Shown: positions 50,677 to 59,283, counted from the first letter of the stretch. The stretch is DNA of 64,000 bases from Senegalimassilia anaerobia JC110 (GCF_000236865.1 NZ_HE611014.1:608359-672358), one strand, 5' to 3'. Notes: generated from the letters alone by a model not told the origin. Translations and numbers: made by a program.

Positions 50677-51627
50677 TCACGCCGAGCGCGCGTCAGAGCG
50701 AGGGCAAATTCTCGCGGTAGCGGCGCAAGTCGTTCTCGTCGCACCTTTGCAGGATGTCGTCGAGTTCGGAAAGCAAGCGAGGCTTGCTGCAGGCAGATCA
50801 CCTTCCAGAAAGAAGGCGTTCGACGCGCCCATGAGGGCAATCTGGGTGGGAACGTCAAGCTGCTCCACGAGTGCGCGGATTTCGCGGTACTTCTCGTGCT
50901 CGCTGCATTCCCGCCAAGCGCCGCATTCGATTTCCCGCGCCAGTTCCGAATTTGGGAACACGGTGAGCATGTTGGGACCAATGAGGAACGGGTGCAGCTG
51001 ATTGAACACGGCGGCCGAGGTTTTCGCACCTGCGATGCCGCGCCCTTTGCCGTGGATTCCCACGAGGTAGAAAAACGAGTAGTCGATGCCCGCCGTCTCG
51101 AGGCGGCGGCATTGCTCCAGGATGTCGCGCGAGGTGTAGCCCTTGCGCATGAAGCGCAGCGCATCATCGTCGCCGGTCTCGACGCCGATGGTGAGCCTGG
51201 TGAAGCTCGCTTCGCGCAAACGCTTGAGGTCGCCGTCGGTTTTGCGCAGCGAGTCGGTGATGCGCGCAAAACAGCCGATGGTCTCGACGCTGGGCAGGTA
51301 GCGGTGGATCATGCCGGCGATTTCCAGCAGTTTTCCCGCGGGTAGTGCAAACGGGTTCGCTCCCGTGAGGAATACGCGCCTGATGCCTTCCGGCCGCGCT
51401 TGGCCGAGCAGGCGCGCCATCATGGGGGCATCGGGACTTGTGCGCAGCGTTTGTGCTTCCAGCAGGTCGAACTCGATGGCGCCCATATCGGGCCCGCGGA
51501 ACTTGAAGGGCAGCTCATCGTAAAGCGTGCAGAACTTGCATGCGCGGTGGGTACAGCCGGCGGTCGCTTCGAGCAAAAGGGAATCCCATTCGTAGGGTGG
51601 TCGCCATATGGTACCGGTGTAGTGCAT
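50677..51627 (-). CDS. Radical SAM protein, possibly frameshifted near its 3' end
   Basis: 316 residues in the main frame from the ATG at 51627 (GGAGG five bases ahead). The cluster-binding motif CTHRACKFC (CX4CX2C spacing, as in the CTHNxCxFC subfamily) is at about 26-34, with further radical SAM landmarks FLTGANPFALP, IGCFARITDSLR, RLTIGVETGDDDALRFMRKG and FYLVGIHGKG. After about residue 280 this frame becomes Ser/Thr/Arg-rich and atypical. The -1 frame gives a natural-looking end, LSELDDILQRCDENDLRRYRENLPSL, stopping at 50693. So a one-base indel near 50790 or a sequencing error is likely. Divergent from an HxlR regulator. Confidence 0.8.
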   Translation of the reverse strand: MHYTGTIWRPPYEWDSLLLEATAGCTHRACKFCTLYDELPFKFRGPDMGAIEFDLLEAQTLRTSPDAPMMARLLGQARPEGIRRVFLTGANPFALPAGKLLEIAGMIHRYLPSVETIGCFARITDSLRKTDGDLKRLREASFTRLTIGVETGDDDALRFMRKGYTSRDILEQCRRLETAGIDYSFFYLVGIHGKGRGIAGAKTSAAVFNQLHPFLIGPNMLTVFPNSELAREIECGAWRECSEHEKYREIRALVEQLDVPTQIALMGASNAFFLEGDLPAASLACFPNSTTSCKGATRTTCAATARICPRSDARSA

Positions 51628-51771
51628 GATGCCTCCAATCGGGTCGTGCGAAGCGGGGCGGCGCTGTGTTGCGCCTTGCTTCTTGTTGGCTGGTATCATG
51701 CAAAAGAAGATTTCCGAATTGAAGTACTGTCTTTTTCTGGAGTACCTGGCTGGCGAACGGGGGAGTGGGCT

Positions 51772-52104
51772 TTGGCAAGGCGAACAGGTCAAGAAATCGA
51801 ACGCTGCCGCGCGGTATCGACCATCCAGCGCATGATCGGCGGGAAGTGGAAGATAGAGATCCTGTTCTACATAGCGTTGCGCGATGTGCGCCATTTTGGC
51901 GAGCTGCGTCGCTGCATCGGCACCATCAGCGAGTCAACGCTTTCCAGGCAGCTGCGCGAGCTGGTGATCGACGGCATGCTCGAGCGCATCGACCACGGCC
52001 AGGTCCCTCCCAACGTGGAATACGTGCTCACCAAGCAGGGCGAAAGTTTCGTCCCTATCCTCATAGCGATGAAAACCTGGGGTGAGGAACAGCTGGGGTT
52101 ATAG
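51772..52104 (+). CDS. HxlR-family transcriptional regulator
   Basis: 110 residues if started at the TTG at 51772, which follows GGGGGAGTG. HxlR winged helix: AVSTIQRMIGGKWKIEILFYIALRDVRHFGELRRCIGTISESTLSRQLRELVIDGMLERI (in parts) and VEYVLTKQGESFVPIL. A Cys at about residue 12, before the helix-turn-helix, is in the place of the redox/electrophile-sensing Cys of HypR/YodB-type members. Divergent from the radical SAM gene 144 bp away, which it may control. Confidence 0.85.
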   Translation: MARRTGQEIERCRAVSTIQRMIGGKWKIEILFYIALRDVRHFGELRRCIGTISESTLSRQLRELVIDGMLERIDHGQVPPNVEYVLTKQGESFVPILIAMKTWGEEQLGL

Positions 52105-52124
52105 GTGCATTGACCTAGCCGACC

Positions 52125-52286
52125 TCAAGGCGGCATCCGTGGATGAAAAACGATTGGAGGCAGTTTCTCAAGCCGTGAGACCGCATAACGCTCCACGCCC
52201 GCATGTTGCGCCTGCGCCGTCGTGAACAGGCCCCTTTGCGAGAAGGCGATATCGCTGGGTTTCCGTATGGCTTCGATTGCTTTCAT
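52125..52286 (-). pseudogene. AbiEi-type antitoxin N-terminal fragment
   Basis: About 53 codons: MKAIEAIRKPSDIAFSQRGLF then TTAQAQHAGVERYAVSRLEK, the N-terminal winged helix of AbiEi antitoxins of type IV toxin-antitoxin systems (GLFTTAQA and GVxRxxxSRL). The remaining ~150 residues and any AbiEii toxin are absent here. Confidence 0.6.
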
Positions 52287-52673
52287 GTTTGGATTGTGGC
52301 AAATCAAGTAACAATTCAAGCGAGCTTTAAGCGGGAAAAACGATATCGATAATCATATCAGCCTCTAGCTGCTTTGCTGTTGTATACGATATGGGAAACC
52401 TTCCTCCATAGACGTAGCCGCATACGACTGGTTCAAGTTGCGTGAATGGGGAAATGGCATCTCGACATGGCTGCAAGGTCGCGCAACTGCATTCCGTGGG
52501 CGTAAAGAGGTGCTCGCGGTAAGCAGCACAGTTGTGGACCTGGCTGATTCCTGCTAGTCGATTATTGGCACCGTTTCAAAGTGCTCTCTTCGGCCTCACC
52601 TTGTGGATGGACGGAATCCCTAAGGCGAGGCCGTGGTTACGGTTGACCATGTACGCTAGGAGCTCAATCTTTG
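52287..52673. other. Intergenic region, no gene seen
   Basis: GC content is lower than in the core. No recognisable gene, repeat or promoter. Confidence 0.4.
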
Positions 52674-53486
52674 CTAGCGTTGATCGAGATAGAACTGAGG
52701 TTCGAACCATCTATCGAAGTGATACGCTTCATCCTTGGAAGTCCATCGCGTATCGTAGAGAAATGCGCTCAAATCATCATCGCCGCAGAGGTCTTCTGGC
52801 CATTCTTTCCAGCCTTCACTGTTCTGCCATTCGGCATTATCCGGAGCTTCTCCTTCGGTGGCTGGTGTCCATTCGCCGATTGCGTCAAAAGAAAGATCGC
52901 GAATGAGCCGGACGAGGAGTTCTTCGGCGGGGCTGTGCGCGTTCATTTTTGTCCCGAAGCGAGCGCGAGTTCGGTACTCTGCAAGAACAGTATTAAACCG
53001 GTAAACGAATTCGAAATCGTACCTTGTCAAAAATTGTAGGGGTAACATGTCGGCTAGCCAACTCGAATCCAGTTCACCTATATGCGTTCCTGCTGGCATT
53101 TTTCCTAGTTCTTCAAGATCGTCGTTCAGGTAGTCTAGAAGGATGTCGCTTCCCACGGCGAAGGAGACGGCTGCTTTGCGGCCGAATTCCTCGGCGAGGA
53201 TCGGAGACCATGCCTTGTGAGAGGCATCAATTGAATTGAGCCAAGCATAGTCATCGCAATCAGGGAGCTCAACTCCCGGTTGGGGCAGGGAAGTCCAAGA
53301 AAGAGCTTTGCAAACGCCTTTAATCTTGTCGTTCCTAATCGAGTTTCCGGATTCGTATCGGAACCAAGTCTTTGTTCCGACGCCAGCTTTTCGGGCCGCT
53401 TCTTCTGCGCTCAGTCCTAGCTCATGGCGCCTCTGTTTGATTGAGTAGGCGAGAGCTAAGCTACCTTCCTTTGTCCTCGGTGGCAT
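52674..53486 (-). CDS. XRE-family regulator with long C-terminal domain
   Basis: 270 residues from the ATG at 53486 (GGAGG five bases ahead). Helix-turn-helix near the N-terminus: LALAYSIKQRRHELGLSAEE then AARKAGVGTKTWFRYESGN. The remaining ~200 residues are acidic with many aromatic residues (WLNSIDASHKAW, FDRWFEPQFYLDQR) and contain no motif I recognise. Stand-alone gene in the fragment zone; could be a regulator of a lost element or an antitoxin-like protein. Confidence 0.75.
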   Translation of the reverse strand: MPPRTKEGSLALAYSIKQRRHELGLSAEEAARKAGVGTKTWFRYESGNSIRNDKIKGVCKALSWTSLPQPGVELPDCDDYAWLNSIDASHKAWSPILAEEFGRKAAVSFAVGSDILLDYLNDDLEELGKMPAGTHIGELDSSWLADMLPLQFLTRYDFEFVYRFNTVLAEYRTRARFGTKMNAHSPAEELLVRLIRDLSFDAIGEWTPATEGEAPDNAEWQNSEGWKEWPEDLCGDDDLSAFLYDTRWTSKDEAYHFDRWFEPQFYLDQR

Positions 53487-54098
53487 ATGTCCTCCAATCA
53501 TAGTGTCAGAACCATGTATGTGCCTGTCATTATAATTGAAATTGTTGAGGATTAACATGCTTTCCGATTGTTTTTGGCGGTTTCCAACGGTTAGGTGAGA
53601 GCGCCCCCCGTCTTCCTCCTGTATTATTCATTGATCAAAGAAAGCCTTCGGAATCTAAGTGATCCTGGGGGCTTCATCGTTTTTTATTCAAAAACTCTGA
53701 GTAGCTTTACCTTATTCTGTTTGCTGATGACGGCTCGTGTCATCGTGAGAATAGTGATGGACGGCTTCCCCAGAATAGTCGCTGGTTATTTCCGCCAGTG
53801 ATTAAGCGAATTCGCGTGCTGTCGTCTCGTGCCGTTGTCATGCCGTCAAGGGGTTGATTCGTGTGAGATTTCCTCGGTACCTCAGAGAGTCGTACCGCAT
53901 CTGATTCGTCCAACATCGACTGTTCTAATCACCCCATTTATCACCTCAATGGCAGAATCGACTGAAGTGATAAATGAGGTGATAAACATGAATCTGACTT
54001 CCAAATTCGCATTGAAGACTCACATCATGAGCCCGGGAACGCACTTGGGATTCGCATCGCCTCGCTTGATGGCAAAATTACGTCCGTCGTAAAGGCGC
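53487..54098. other. Gene-poor stretch with an inverted-repeat cluster
   Basis: TTTATCACCTCA (53937-53948) and TGAGGTGATAAA (53975-53986) are perfect 12-bp arms, with an extra GTGATAAATG (53968-53977) between them. An ATG follows at 53990 with only about 34 codons. It looks like the promoter/operator of a gene whose body has been lost. Confidence 0.45.
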
Positions 54099-54138
54099 AT
54101 ATTCCCCGAAATTGAAGTTTTTTCATTTTTGGGGAATA
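54099..54138. repeat. Left ATTCCCC inverted repeat of the ATPase unit
   Basis: ATTCCCCGAAA (54101-54111) pairs with TTTTTGGGGAAT (54126-54137) and spans the ATPase stop codon. Its outer half resembles the outer half of the repeat at 55366-55405, read from the other end. Confidence 0.6.
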
Positions 54139-55331
54139 GCGCGACTCAGCCATTCGGCAGCGTCCACGATCCTTATTCCCTCGTGCTGATATTCAGGCTG
54201 ATAGGTGCGCGCAATCAGAATTTTCGGATATGCGTCTTTTATCGCCAATAATGGGGACACCTCGCGCTCGAACGTCCGCTCCTCCGATATATCGTTCGCA
54301 ACCTGGATATAGAGCTTCTCACCCTGCTTAATCGCAACGAAGTCGATTTCCTTCTTGTATAGCACGCCGACGTAAGCCTCGTAGCCGCGGCGCAGGAGCT
54401 CGATGGCAACGATGTTTTCCAGTACGCGACCGTAGTCCATGTTCTTGGTTCCAAGGCGCGCGAACCGAAACCCTTGGTCGACAAGGTAATATTTATCCTC
54501 CGACCTTAGGTATCTTTTCCCACGGATGTCGTAGCGACGAATACGGTAGAAAGCGAAGGCCTTGCATAGCGCATCGACGTATTTGCCAATCGTCTTGTGG
54601 TCGGCTTTCGTCCTATTTGACCTGAGGGTGTCGGCGATGGAGCGCAACGATGTCAGGTTCCCGACGTTGTCCATAAGGTAGTCGATAAGAGCATGAAGCA
54701 GCTGCTCGTTCTTCACCTTGTATTTGCTGACGATGTCGCGAACCACCAGGGCGTTCAGAACTTCGGAGTTGATGTAGCGGCGCTTCTGCTCTTCCGTTTT
54801 GTATAAGAACGAGCCCGCCATGCCACCTTCCGCTATGTAGCCGGTCAGGCTGCTATAGATGTTTTGGGACGGGTAGTATTCAAGGTACTCGCTGAACGAA
54901 AACGGGTAAACGGGAATTTCGTACGTCCTGCCCACGAACAAGGTCGCTAAGTCGCTGCTTTGAAGGAAGGCGTTCGATCCAGTGACGAATATGCTGTACT
55001 TCTCCCTGGCATGCAGGCTATTTATGGCCTTCTCGAAGGACTCGCACATCTGTACCTCGTCGACGAGCAGGTAATTTCGATGTTCGGGCGCATAGTGGTC
55101 CTCCACGTAGGATTCCAGCGCCCGATATTCCATGAGGCTTTCGAAGTCGGTCAGGTTGTAGTTGATGTGGATGATGTTGGCATCGGGCTGCTGCTCCAAA
55201 ATCTTTTTCGCCAATGCCTCCATGAGCTTCGACTTGCCAGATCTGCGGACGCCTGTGATGACCTTGATATCGGGAGCGTCGACTAGCTCCATCATCTCCG
55301 AAAGGTATGTCGAACGTTCTATGAGCTTCAC
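54123..55331 (-). CDS. AAA ATPase with DUF4143 nuclease-like domain
   Basis: 402 residues. N-terminal AAA_14 domain: Walker A GVRRSGKSKLMEAL near residue 28, Walker B YLLVDEVQ, sensor FVTGSNAF and Arg finger region LFVGRTYEIPV. A middle winged helix (about 215-280) and a C-terminal DUF4143 domain follow, with the PD-(D/E)XK-like YKKEIDFVAIKQGEKLYIQV. The family is abundant and highly variable in gut bacteria; its function is unproven, with defence or mobile-element roles suggested. Flanked on both sides by ATTCCCC inverted repeats, which gives it the look of a single-gene mobile unit. The start at 55331 is the first ATG giving a normal N-terminus (GTGAAG). Confidence 0.88.
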   Translation of the reverse strand: MKLIERSTYLSEMMELVDAPDIKVITGVRRSGKSKLMEALAKKILEQQPDANIIHINYNLTDFESLMEYRALESYVEDHYAPEHRNYLLVDEVQMCESFEKAINSLHAREKYSIFVTGSNAFLQSSDLATLFVGRTYEIPVYPFSFSEYLEYYPSQNIYSSLTGYIAEGGMAGSFLYKTEEQKRRYINSEVLNALVVRDIVSKYKVKNEQLLHALIDYLMDNVGNLTSLRSIADTLRSNRTKADHKTIGKYVDALCKAFAFYRIRRYDIRGKRYLRSEDKYYLVDQGFRFARLGTKNMDYGRVLENIVAIELLRRGYEAYVGVLYKKEIDFVAIKQGEKLYIQVANDISEERTFEREVSPLLAIKDAYPKILIARTYQPEYQHEGIRIVDAAEWLSRAIPQK

Positions 55332-55365
55332 GATTGGCCCCTTTGATAGTGCTTAATGATCGGCA

Positions 55366-55405
55366 ATTCCCCAAAATTAAAAATCTTTTGATTTTGGGGA
55401 ATTAT
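55366..55405. repeat. Right ATTCCCC inverted repeat of the ATPase unit
   Basis: AATTCCCCAAAAT (about 55367-55379) and ATTTTGGGGAATT (about 55393-55405) are perfect 13-bp arms, 35 bp upstream of the ATPase start. Suitable as operator, promoter hairpin or element end. Confidence 0.7.
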
Positions 55406-55735
55406 ACCGCTTCGATCTATTGCTGCGTCAGTCAAAACGGAGAACCGCGCTTGCTTAGGCAATCATCACGAGACGGGCAGGGCTCTTGGAAGCTCTTGGG
55501 GACCCCAATTGCGGGTAGCTTTTCCGCACAAATGCAAATGCGTTTACATCGATTCCTGGTAATCCTATTGTCCATTGGGCGAAAGAGGCGTCGCCATGGA
55601 TACCGAGCGCGGGTCGACGAGGGCGAGCGCGCGTGAACAGCACGGACCTGCCCAGAGGAGGCCCCCATCACCCAGAAGCGCCATGGCCTCGGCAAAGGCG
55701 TCGGGTCCAGCGAGCAAGATGTTTCTGGTTCCGCC

Positions 55736-55838
55736 GTTCCGTCATTCCAGTTGCACTCGGTTTCCCGCGTCGTCTCGCAGCCTCGCCTCATCAGCTCCAG
55801 GAAGACGGCGTTCTCGTACATGCGGCCCTAATCCATCA
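55736..55838 (-). pseudogene. Deletion remnant of a second DUF4143 ATPase, fused to a scar-type sequence
   Basis: Reads M-D-stop-GRMYENAVFLELMRRGCE, matching NMDYGRVLENIVAIELLRRGYE of the intact ATPase, with a stop where Tyr stands. After RRGCE the family similarity ends and the DNA becomes TTCCGTCATTCCAGTTGCA, the sequence found inside scar repeats 1 and 2. So the gene was cut at that junction. Confidence 0.65.
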
Positions 55839-55846
55839 TCTACTCC

Positions 55847-55893
55847 TTCTCGGTTTCGAAAGTCGTATTTCTTTAGAGTTTCGAAACCGAGAA
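55847..55893. repeat. Inverted repeat ahead of the ATPase remnant
   Basis: TTCTCGGTTTCGAAA (55847-55861) and TTTCGAAACCGAGAA (55879-55893) are perfect 15-bp arms with a 17-bp loop. Position and size mirror the repeat upstream of the intact ATPase. Confidence 0.75.
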
Positions 55894-55975
55894 TGCAATA
55901 TACACAAGGATGCGTCGAGGAGCGAATCCCGATCGTGTCATGTCGGCAGCGGCGTTGGGGCACATTCGCTCGTGC

Positions 55976-55981
55976 TACAAT
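55976..55981 (+). promoter_or_regulatory. -10 box of the yjdF transcript
   Basis: TACAAT directly before the riboswitch; a TTGGGG 15 bp upstream is a weak -35. Confidence 0.45.
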
Positions 55982-56072
55982 GCGGCCATCAGAGATGAAA
56001 ACACAGTCCCCGTCGGGTAGTCGTGGGCGTGCGGGAGTCCGCATCAGTAACCTGCCTCCTTGGTTGTCCCTT
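55980..56072 (+). ncRNA. yjdF-motif riboswitch
   Basis: The leader of the YjdF gene contains AGATGAAAACACAGTCCCC, GGGTAGTCGTGGGCG, GAGTCCGCATCAGTAACCTG and CCTCC in the order typical of the yjdF (azaaromatic-sensing) RNA. ATGCGG (55980-55985) can pair with CCGCAT (56039-56044) as the closing stem. The gene downstream is YjdF itself, which is the strongest support. Assigned from memory of the motif, not from a covariance model. Confidence 0.75.
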
Positions 56073-56108
56073 CTCTGCATGGTCATCTACATAAAGGAGG
56101 AATCAACC

Positions 56109-56528
56109 ATGCAGATCAGCGTGTCGTCCACCCTGACCGTATTTCATGAGGGCCAATTTTGGGTCGGGCTGGCGGAACATGTCGAAGACGGGAGATACGG
56201 CGTCGCCCGCATCGTCTTCGGTGCAGAACCGTCCAATGAGGAAATCCTGCAATTCGTTATTAGCAAATGGGCGAAGCTCACGTTCTTCGGTGGCAATCCC
56301 GCCGAGGCGAGCGAGCCTGCAAAAAACCCCAAGCGCCGCGCCCGCGAGGCGTCGAAGGCCCTTAAACGGCCGGCGATGGGCACCAAGGCGCAGCAGGCGC
56401 TCGCGAGTCAGCGGGAGGCAATGAAGCGAGAGTCGGTCCGCGAAAAAAGCCAACGCCGCGCAGATGAGGCGGAGGCGCGCTTCGAGCAGCGGAAGCTGAA
56501 GCGCAAGCAGAAGCATTGCGGGCGTTGA
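56109..56528 (+). CDS. yjdF: YjdF family protein (DUF2992)
   Basis: 139 residues. N-terminal core STLTVFHEGQFWVGLAEHVEDGRYGVARIVFG and EPSNEEILQFVISKWAKLTF match YjdF; the C-terminal ~60 residues are a highly basic, Lys/Arg/Gln-rich helix (REKSQRRADEAEARFEQRKLKRKQK). The ATG at 56109 follows AAAGGAGG. YjdF's biochemical role is unknown; control by a riboswitch for azaaromatic compounds suggests a part in handling such toxins. Ends in a 12-bp terminator. Confidence 0.9.
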   Translation: MQISVSSTLTVFHEGQFWVGLAEHVEDGRYGVARIVFGAEPSNEEILQFVISKWAKLTFFGGNPAEASEPAKNPKRRAREASKALKRPAMGTKAQQALASQREAMKRESVREKSQRRADEAEARFEQRKLKRKQKHCGR

Positions 56529-56557
56529 TCGCCATCCGCGGAGGCGCTTATATAGCA

Positions 56558-56589
56558 GCAGGCTTAGTTCCAATTGAAACTAAGCCTGC
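56558..56589 (+). terminator. Terminator of yjdF
   Basis: GCAGGCTTAGTT (56558-56569) pairs perfectly with AACTAAGCCTGC (56578-56589). It lies 20 bp left of scar repeat 3. Confidence 0.75.
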
Positions 56590-56608
56590 AATCTGCGCTA
56601 TAGCATCA

Positions 56609-57000
56609 CATCGAATGTCTGTTCTATTCCCATTCTTTCACGCTCGTTTGCTGTCGCGCCATTCCAGTTGACCCCAGTTGGCTCGTCGGTTTTGAGCGTC
56701 ATACCGCCGAATCCCGCCGCGTGGCTTCGCGCAGGCGTTTGGGACAAAACGTGGGACAGCGCGGAAAACTTTTCCGCACCCCCCCGCTCGCAGTTTCTTT
56801 TTTGTCCCGGGGACAAAAAAGAGCAGGTTTTGGAGCCCAGAACAGTCCTAAATTGACGCCAAAGCGGCCGATTTTCCTCTTTGGCGCCTGTTTGGCGAAG
56901 TAAATCGTAGCCAGCGGCTTTGCCGCCTAACATTTCCGCAGGTCAGATGGGATGCGCAAGAGCGATGACCGAAAGAATCGTCGCGGGCGGCTTTCGCTGG
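56609..57000. repeat. Scar repeat 3 (divergent)
   Basis: CATCGAATGTCTG then TTCTATTCCCATTC (56609-56635) matches 22 of 27 positions with the sequence across the guaA stop (25475-25501). It continues with CCATTCCAGTTGA.CCCAGTT, GGGACAAAACGTGGGACA, TTTTTTGTCCC and GCGGGCGGCTTTCGCTGG, the same landmarks in the same order as scars 1 and 2, but much more diverged. Confidence 0.65.
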
Positions 57001-57022
57001 TGAAAGGTCGCCCCATTTGGTG

Positions 57023-58396
57023 TTACGACGTGGCGGTCTTGGGGCGCATGGCTTGTTGCGCGGGCTTGCAGTAGACAAGTGCACCGGCGATGAGCAGTGC
57101 CGTGGTGCAAAAACTTACCGGGTAGGCAACCATGACGGTGGCAAACGTGGGGTGTACCGGAAAGACCGCCAGGGCCCAAAAGAAGCGCGTGCCGCACACG
57201 CCGATTGCCGTGAGCGCCGAAGGCAGCGCCGAGATGCCAAATCCGCGCAGGTAGCCAGACATGTTTTCGTACGCCATGCTAAACACGTAGGCAGGGAAGA
57301 GCATGCATACGCGCACATAGGCGATATCGAGAACCTCGGCATCCGAGCTGAAGAGCGCCAAAATCGTGCGTCCCTGCCAAACGACCAGCACAATCATGAC
57401 GATGGTGATAATCGCGTCTTCGATAAGGGCGACCTTGAGCGCCTTTTTGCAACGCCCCAGATTGCTCGCGCCACTGTTTTGCCCCACGAACGTGGTGCAT
57501 GCCTGGCTAAACGAGTTGAGCAGACTGTAGCAGACAAACTCCAGCGCAAGTGCGGCAGAAGATGCAGCCACGACCTGAGCGCCCAGGCTGTTAATACAGG
57601 TTTGGATGAGAATGTTTGCCAGCGAAAATACGCTGCCCTGGATGCCTGCGGGGAGTCCGATGCGAACGATTTTGGTGACCGATTCGCGGTCGATGCGCAG
57701 GCGTCTGGGATCGATGCGAATGGCCTCGTCCGCTTTGAGAAGGCGCGTGAAGAGAAATCCGGAGCTTACGATGTAGCACAGCACAGTGGCCAGCGCCACG
57801 CCGGCAGCGCCCCAGCCCAAGAATGCTACGAAGATGCCGTCGAGCACGACGTTGAGGGCCGTCGAGATGGCAAGTGCCATGAGCGGCATGCGCGTTACGC
57901 CAACGCTTCGAAATATGGCGGCTTCAAAGTTAAATAGCAGGATTGCCGGGATGCCCAACAGATACACGCGCAGGTAGACGAGGGCATCGTTAAAGATCTC
58001 GGGCGGCACGCTCAGGCATTGCATAACCGGTCGGCTCGCGATCTCCATCAGGATGGTCACAACGACGCCGAGAAGCGCAAGAACCACGGCGGTGTGCGCA
58101 CAGCGATTCGCGCGATCTCGATTGCCGGCACCTACGGCATGCGCGATCGTGACGTTCGCGCCCAAAGAGAGGCCGACAAACAGCATGATGAGCAGGGTCG
58201 CAATAGGCGTGGTCGAGCCTACGGCAGCCATGCCCAACGTTCCGCCGTCGGGTGAGAAGCGTCCAACCATCAAGGTGTCGATGAGATTCGAAAGCTGCTC
58301 GAGGATGCCGGTGATGGCGACAGGTAATGCGAACAACGGGATATCGCGCCACAGCGAACCGTGAAGGATGTTGATGTTGGTGCTCGATTGTGCCAT
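57023..58396 (-). CDS. MATE-family efflux transporter
   Basis: 457 residues, twelve membrane helices in two MatE repeats. Cation-coupled multidrug efflux. N-terminus WRDIPLFALPVAITGILEQLSNLIDTLMVG, then LGMAAVGSTTPIATLLIMLFVGLSLGANV and the second repeat SLANILIQTCINSLGAQVVAASSAAL (in parts). The ATG at 58396 follows AAAGG by about 13 bases. It is the last gene of the minus-strand run that starts at 61885, only 26 bp after the aldo/keto reductase, so probably in the same transcript. Confidence 0.9.
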   Translation of the reverse strand: MAQSSTNINILHGSLWRDIPLFALPVAITGILEQLSNLIDTLMVGRFSPDGGTLGMAAVGSTTPIATLLIMLFVGLSLGANVTIAHAVGAGNRDRANRCAHTAVVLALLGVVVTILMEIASRPVMQCLSVPPEIFNDALVYLRVYLLGIPAILLFNFEAAIFRSVGVTRMPLMALAISTALNVVLDGIFVAFLGWGAAGVALATVLCYIVSSGFLFTRLLKADEAIRIDPRRLRIDRESVTKIVRIGLPAGIQGSVFSLANILIQTCINSLGAQVVAASSAALALEFVCYSLLNSFSQACTTFVGQNSGASNLGRCKKALKVALIEDAIITIVMIVLVVWQGRTILALFSSDAEVLDIAYVRVCMLFPAYVFSMAYENMSGYLRGFGISALPSALTAIGVCGTRFFWALAVFPVHPTFATVMVAYPVSFCTTALLIAGALVYCKPAQQAMRPKTATS

Positions 58397-58422
58397 AAGA
58401 GCTTGCTTCTAGCCTTTCGTAT

Positions 58423-59271
58423 TTATTTCTGGCCCTCGACGTCGGGATGCCAGCTGGAATACAGCTTCATCTTCTCGGCCGTGCGCTCGTAAAAGGGCTT
58501 GCCGTGATCGAGGGCAGCAATTTGCGCCATGTCCTCGTCGGTGAGCTCGAAGTCGAAGATGTCGATGTTGTCGTTGATGTGTGACGGCGTTTTGGAGCCG
58601 GGGATCACAACGTTGTCCTGCTGAATATGCCAACGCATGATGACCTGAGCCGGGGTCTTGCCGTACTTAGCCGCAAGCTCGCGAACGACGGGCTCCTCGA
58701 GGATGACCTTGTTGTCGCGGCCGCCCAGCGGATACCAGGCCTGAAGTGCGATGCCGTGCTTCTCCAGCAGCGCCTTGAGCTCGGTCTGCGGGAAGTAGGG
58801 GTGGCACTCCACCTGGATAAGGGCGGGCATAACCTCGCAGTGGGCGAGCAGATGCTCGATCTCCGTTTGATTGAAGTTGGAGATGCCAATAGAGCGCAGC
58901 TTGCCTGCTTTGTATGCTGCCTCGAGCTTGGCGTAGCCGGCTACGTAGTCTCCTGCGGGCTGGTGCAGGATCATGAGGTCGATGTAGTCACAGCCCAGGC
59001 GCTCAAGGGTCTCGTCCACGGCGGTGTCGGACTCATAGAAGCACGGCCACAACTTGGTCTCGAGGAAGATCTGATTGCGAGTGCGGCTAGAGTCGCGCAT
59101 GCCGCGGCCCACAGCCCGCTCGTTGACGTAGGCGTTGGCGGTGTCGATGAGCTCGTAGCCGTTGTCCAGGGCGTAGGCGACGGACAGCTGCGCGTCGTCG
59201 GGTGAAAGTAGATACGTGCCCAAGCCCACCTGCGGCATCTTGACATCGTTGTTGAGTGTCACGTAATTCAT
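58423..59271 (-). CDS. Aldo/keto reductase (redox cluster B)
   Basis: 282 residues. Catalytic tetrad in ELIDTANAYVNERAVGRGM (Asp/Tyr), FLETKLW (Lys) and LMILHQPAGDY (His). Cofactor end: VVIPGSKTPSHINDNIDIFDFEL. Related to 2,5-diketo-gluconate reductase-type AKRs. The ATG at 59271 has GAAAGGAACC. Preceded closely by the cupin gene (12 bp). Confidence 0.9.
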   Translation of the reverse strand: MNYVTLNNDVKMPQVGLGTYLLSPDDAQLSVAYALDNGYELIDTANAYVNERAVGRGMRDSSRTRNQIFLETKLWPCFYESDTAVDETLERLGCDYIDLMILHQPAGDYVAGYAKLEAAYKAGKLRSIGISNFNQTEIEHLLAHCEVMPALIQVECHPYFPQTELKALLEKHGIALQAWYPLGGRDNKVILEEPVVRELAAKYGKTPAQVIMRWHIQQDNVVIPGSKTPSHINDNIDIFDFELTDEDMAQIAALDHGKPFYERTAEKMKLYSSWHPDVEGQK

Positions 59272-59283
59272 GTTGGTTCCTTT

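Noticed and set aside
25475..56635. A single 31-kb integrated element between guaA and scar 3
   Set aside because: The two 27-bp matches could be attL and attR, but the interval includes ordinary housekeeping-type operons (modABCD, hcp) and no integrase, relaxase or phage gene.
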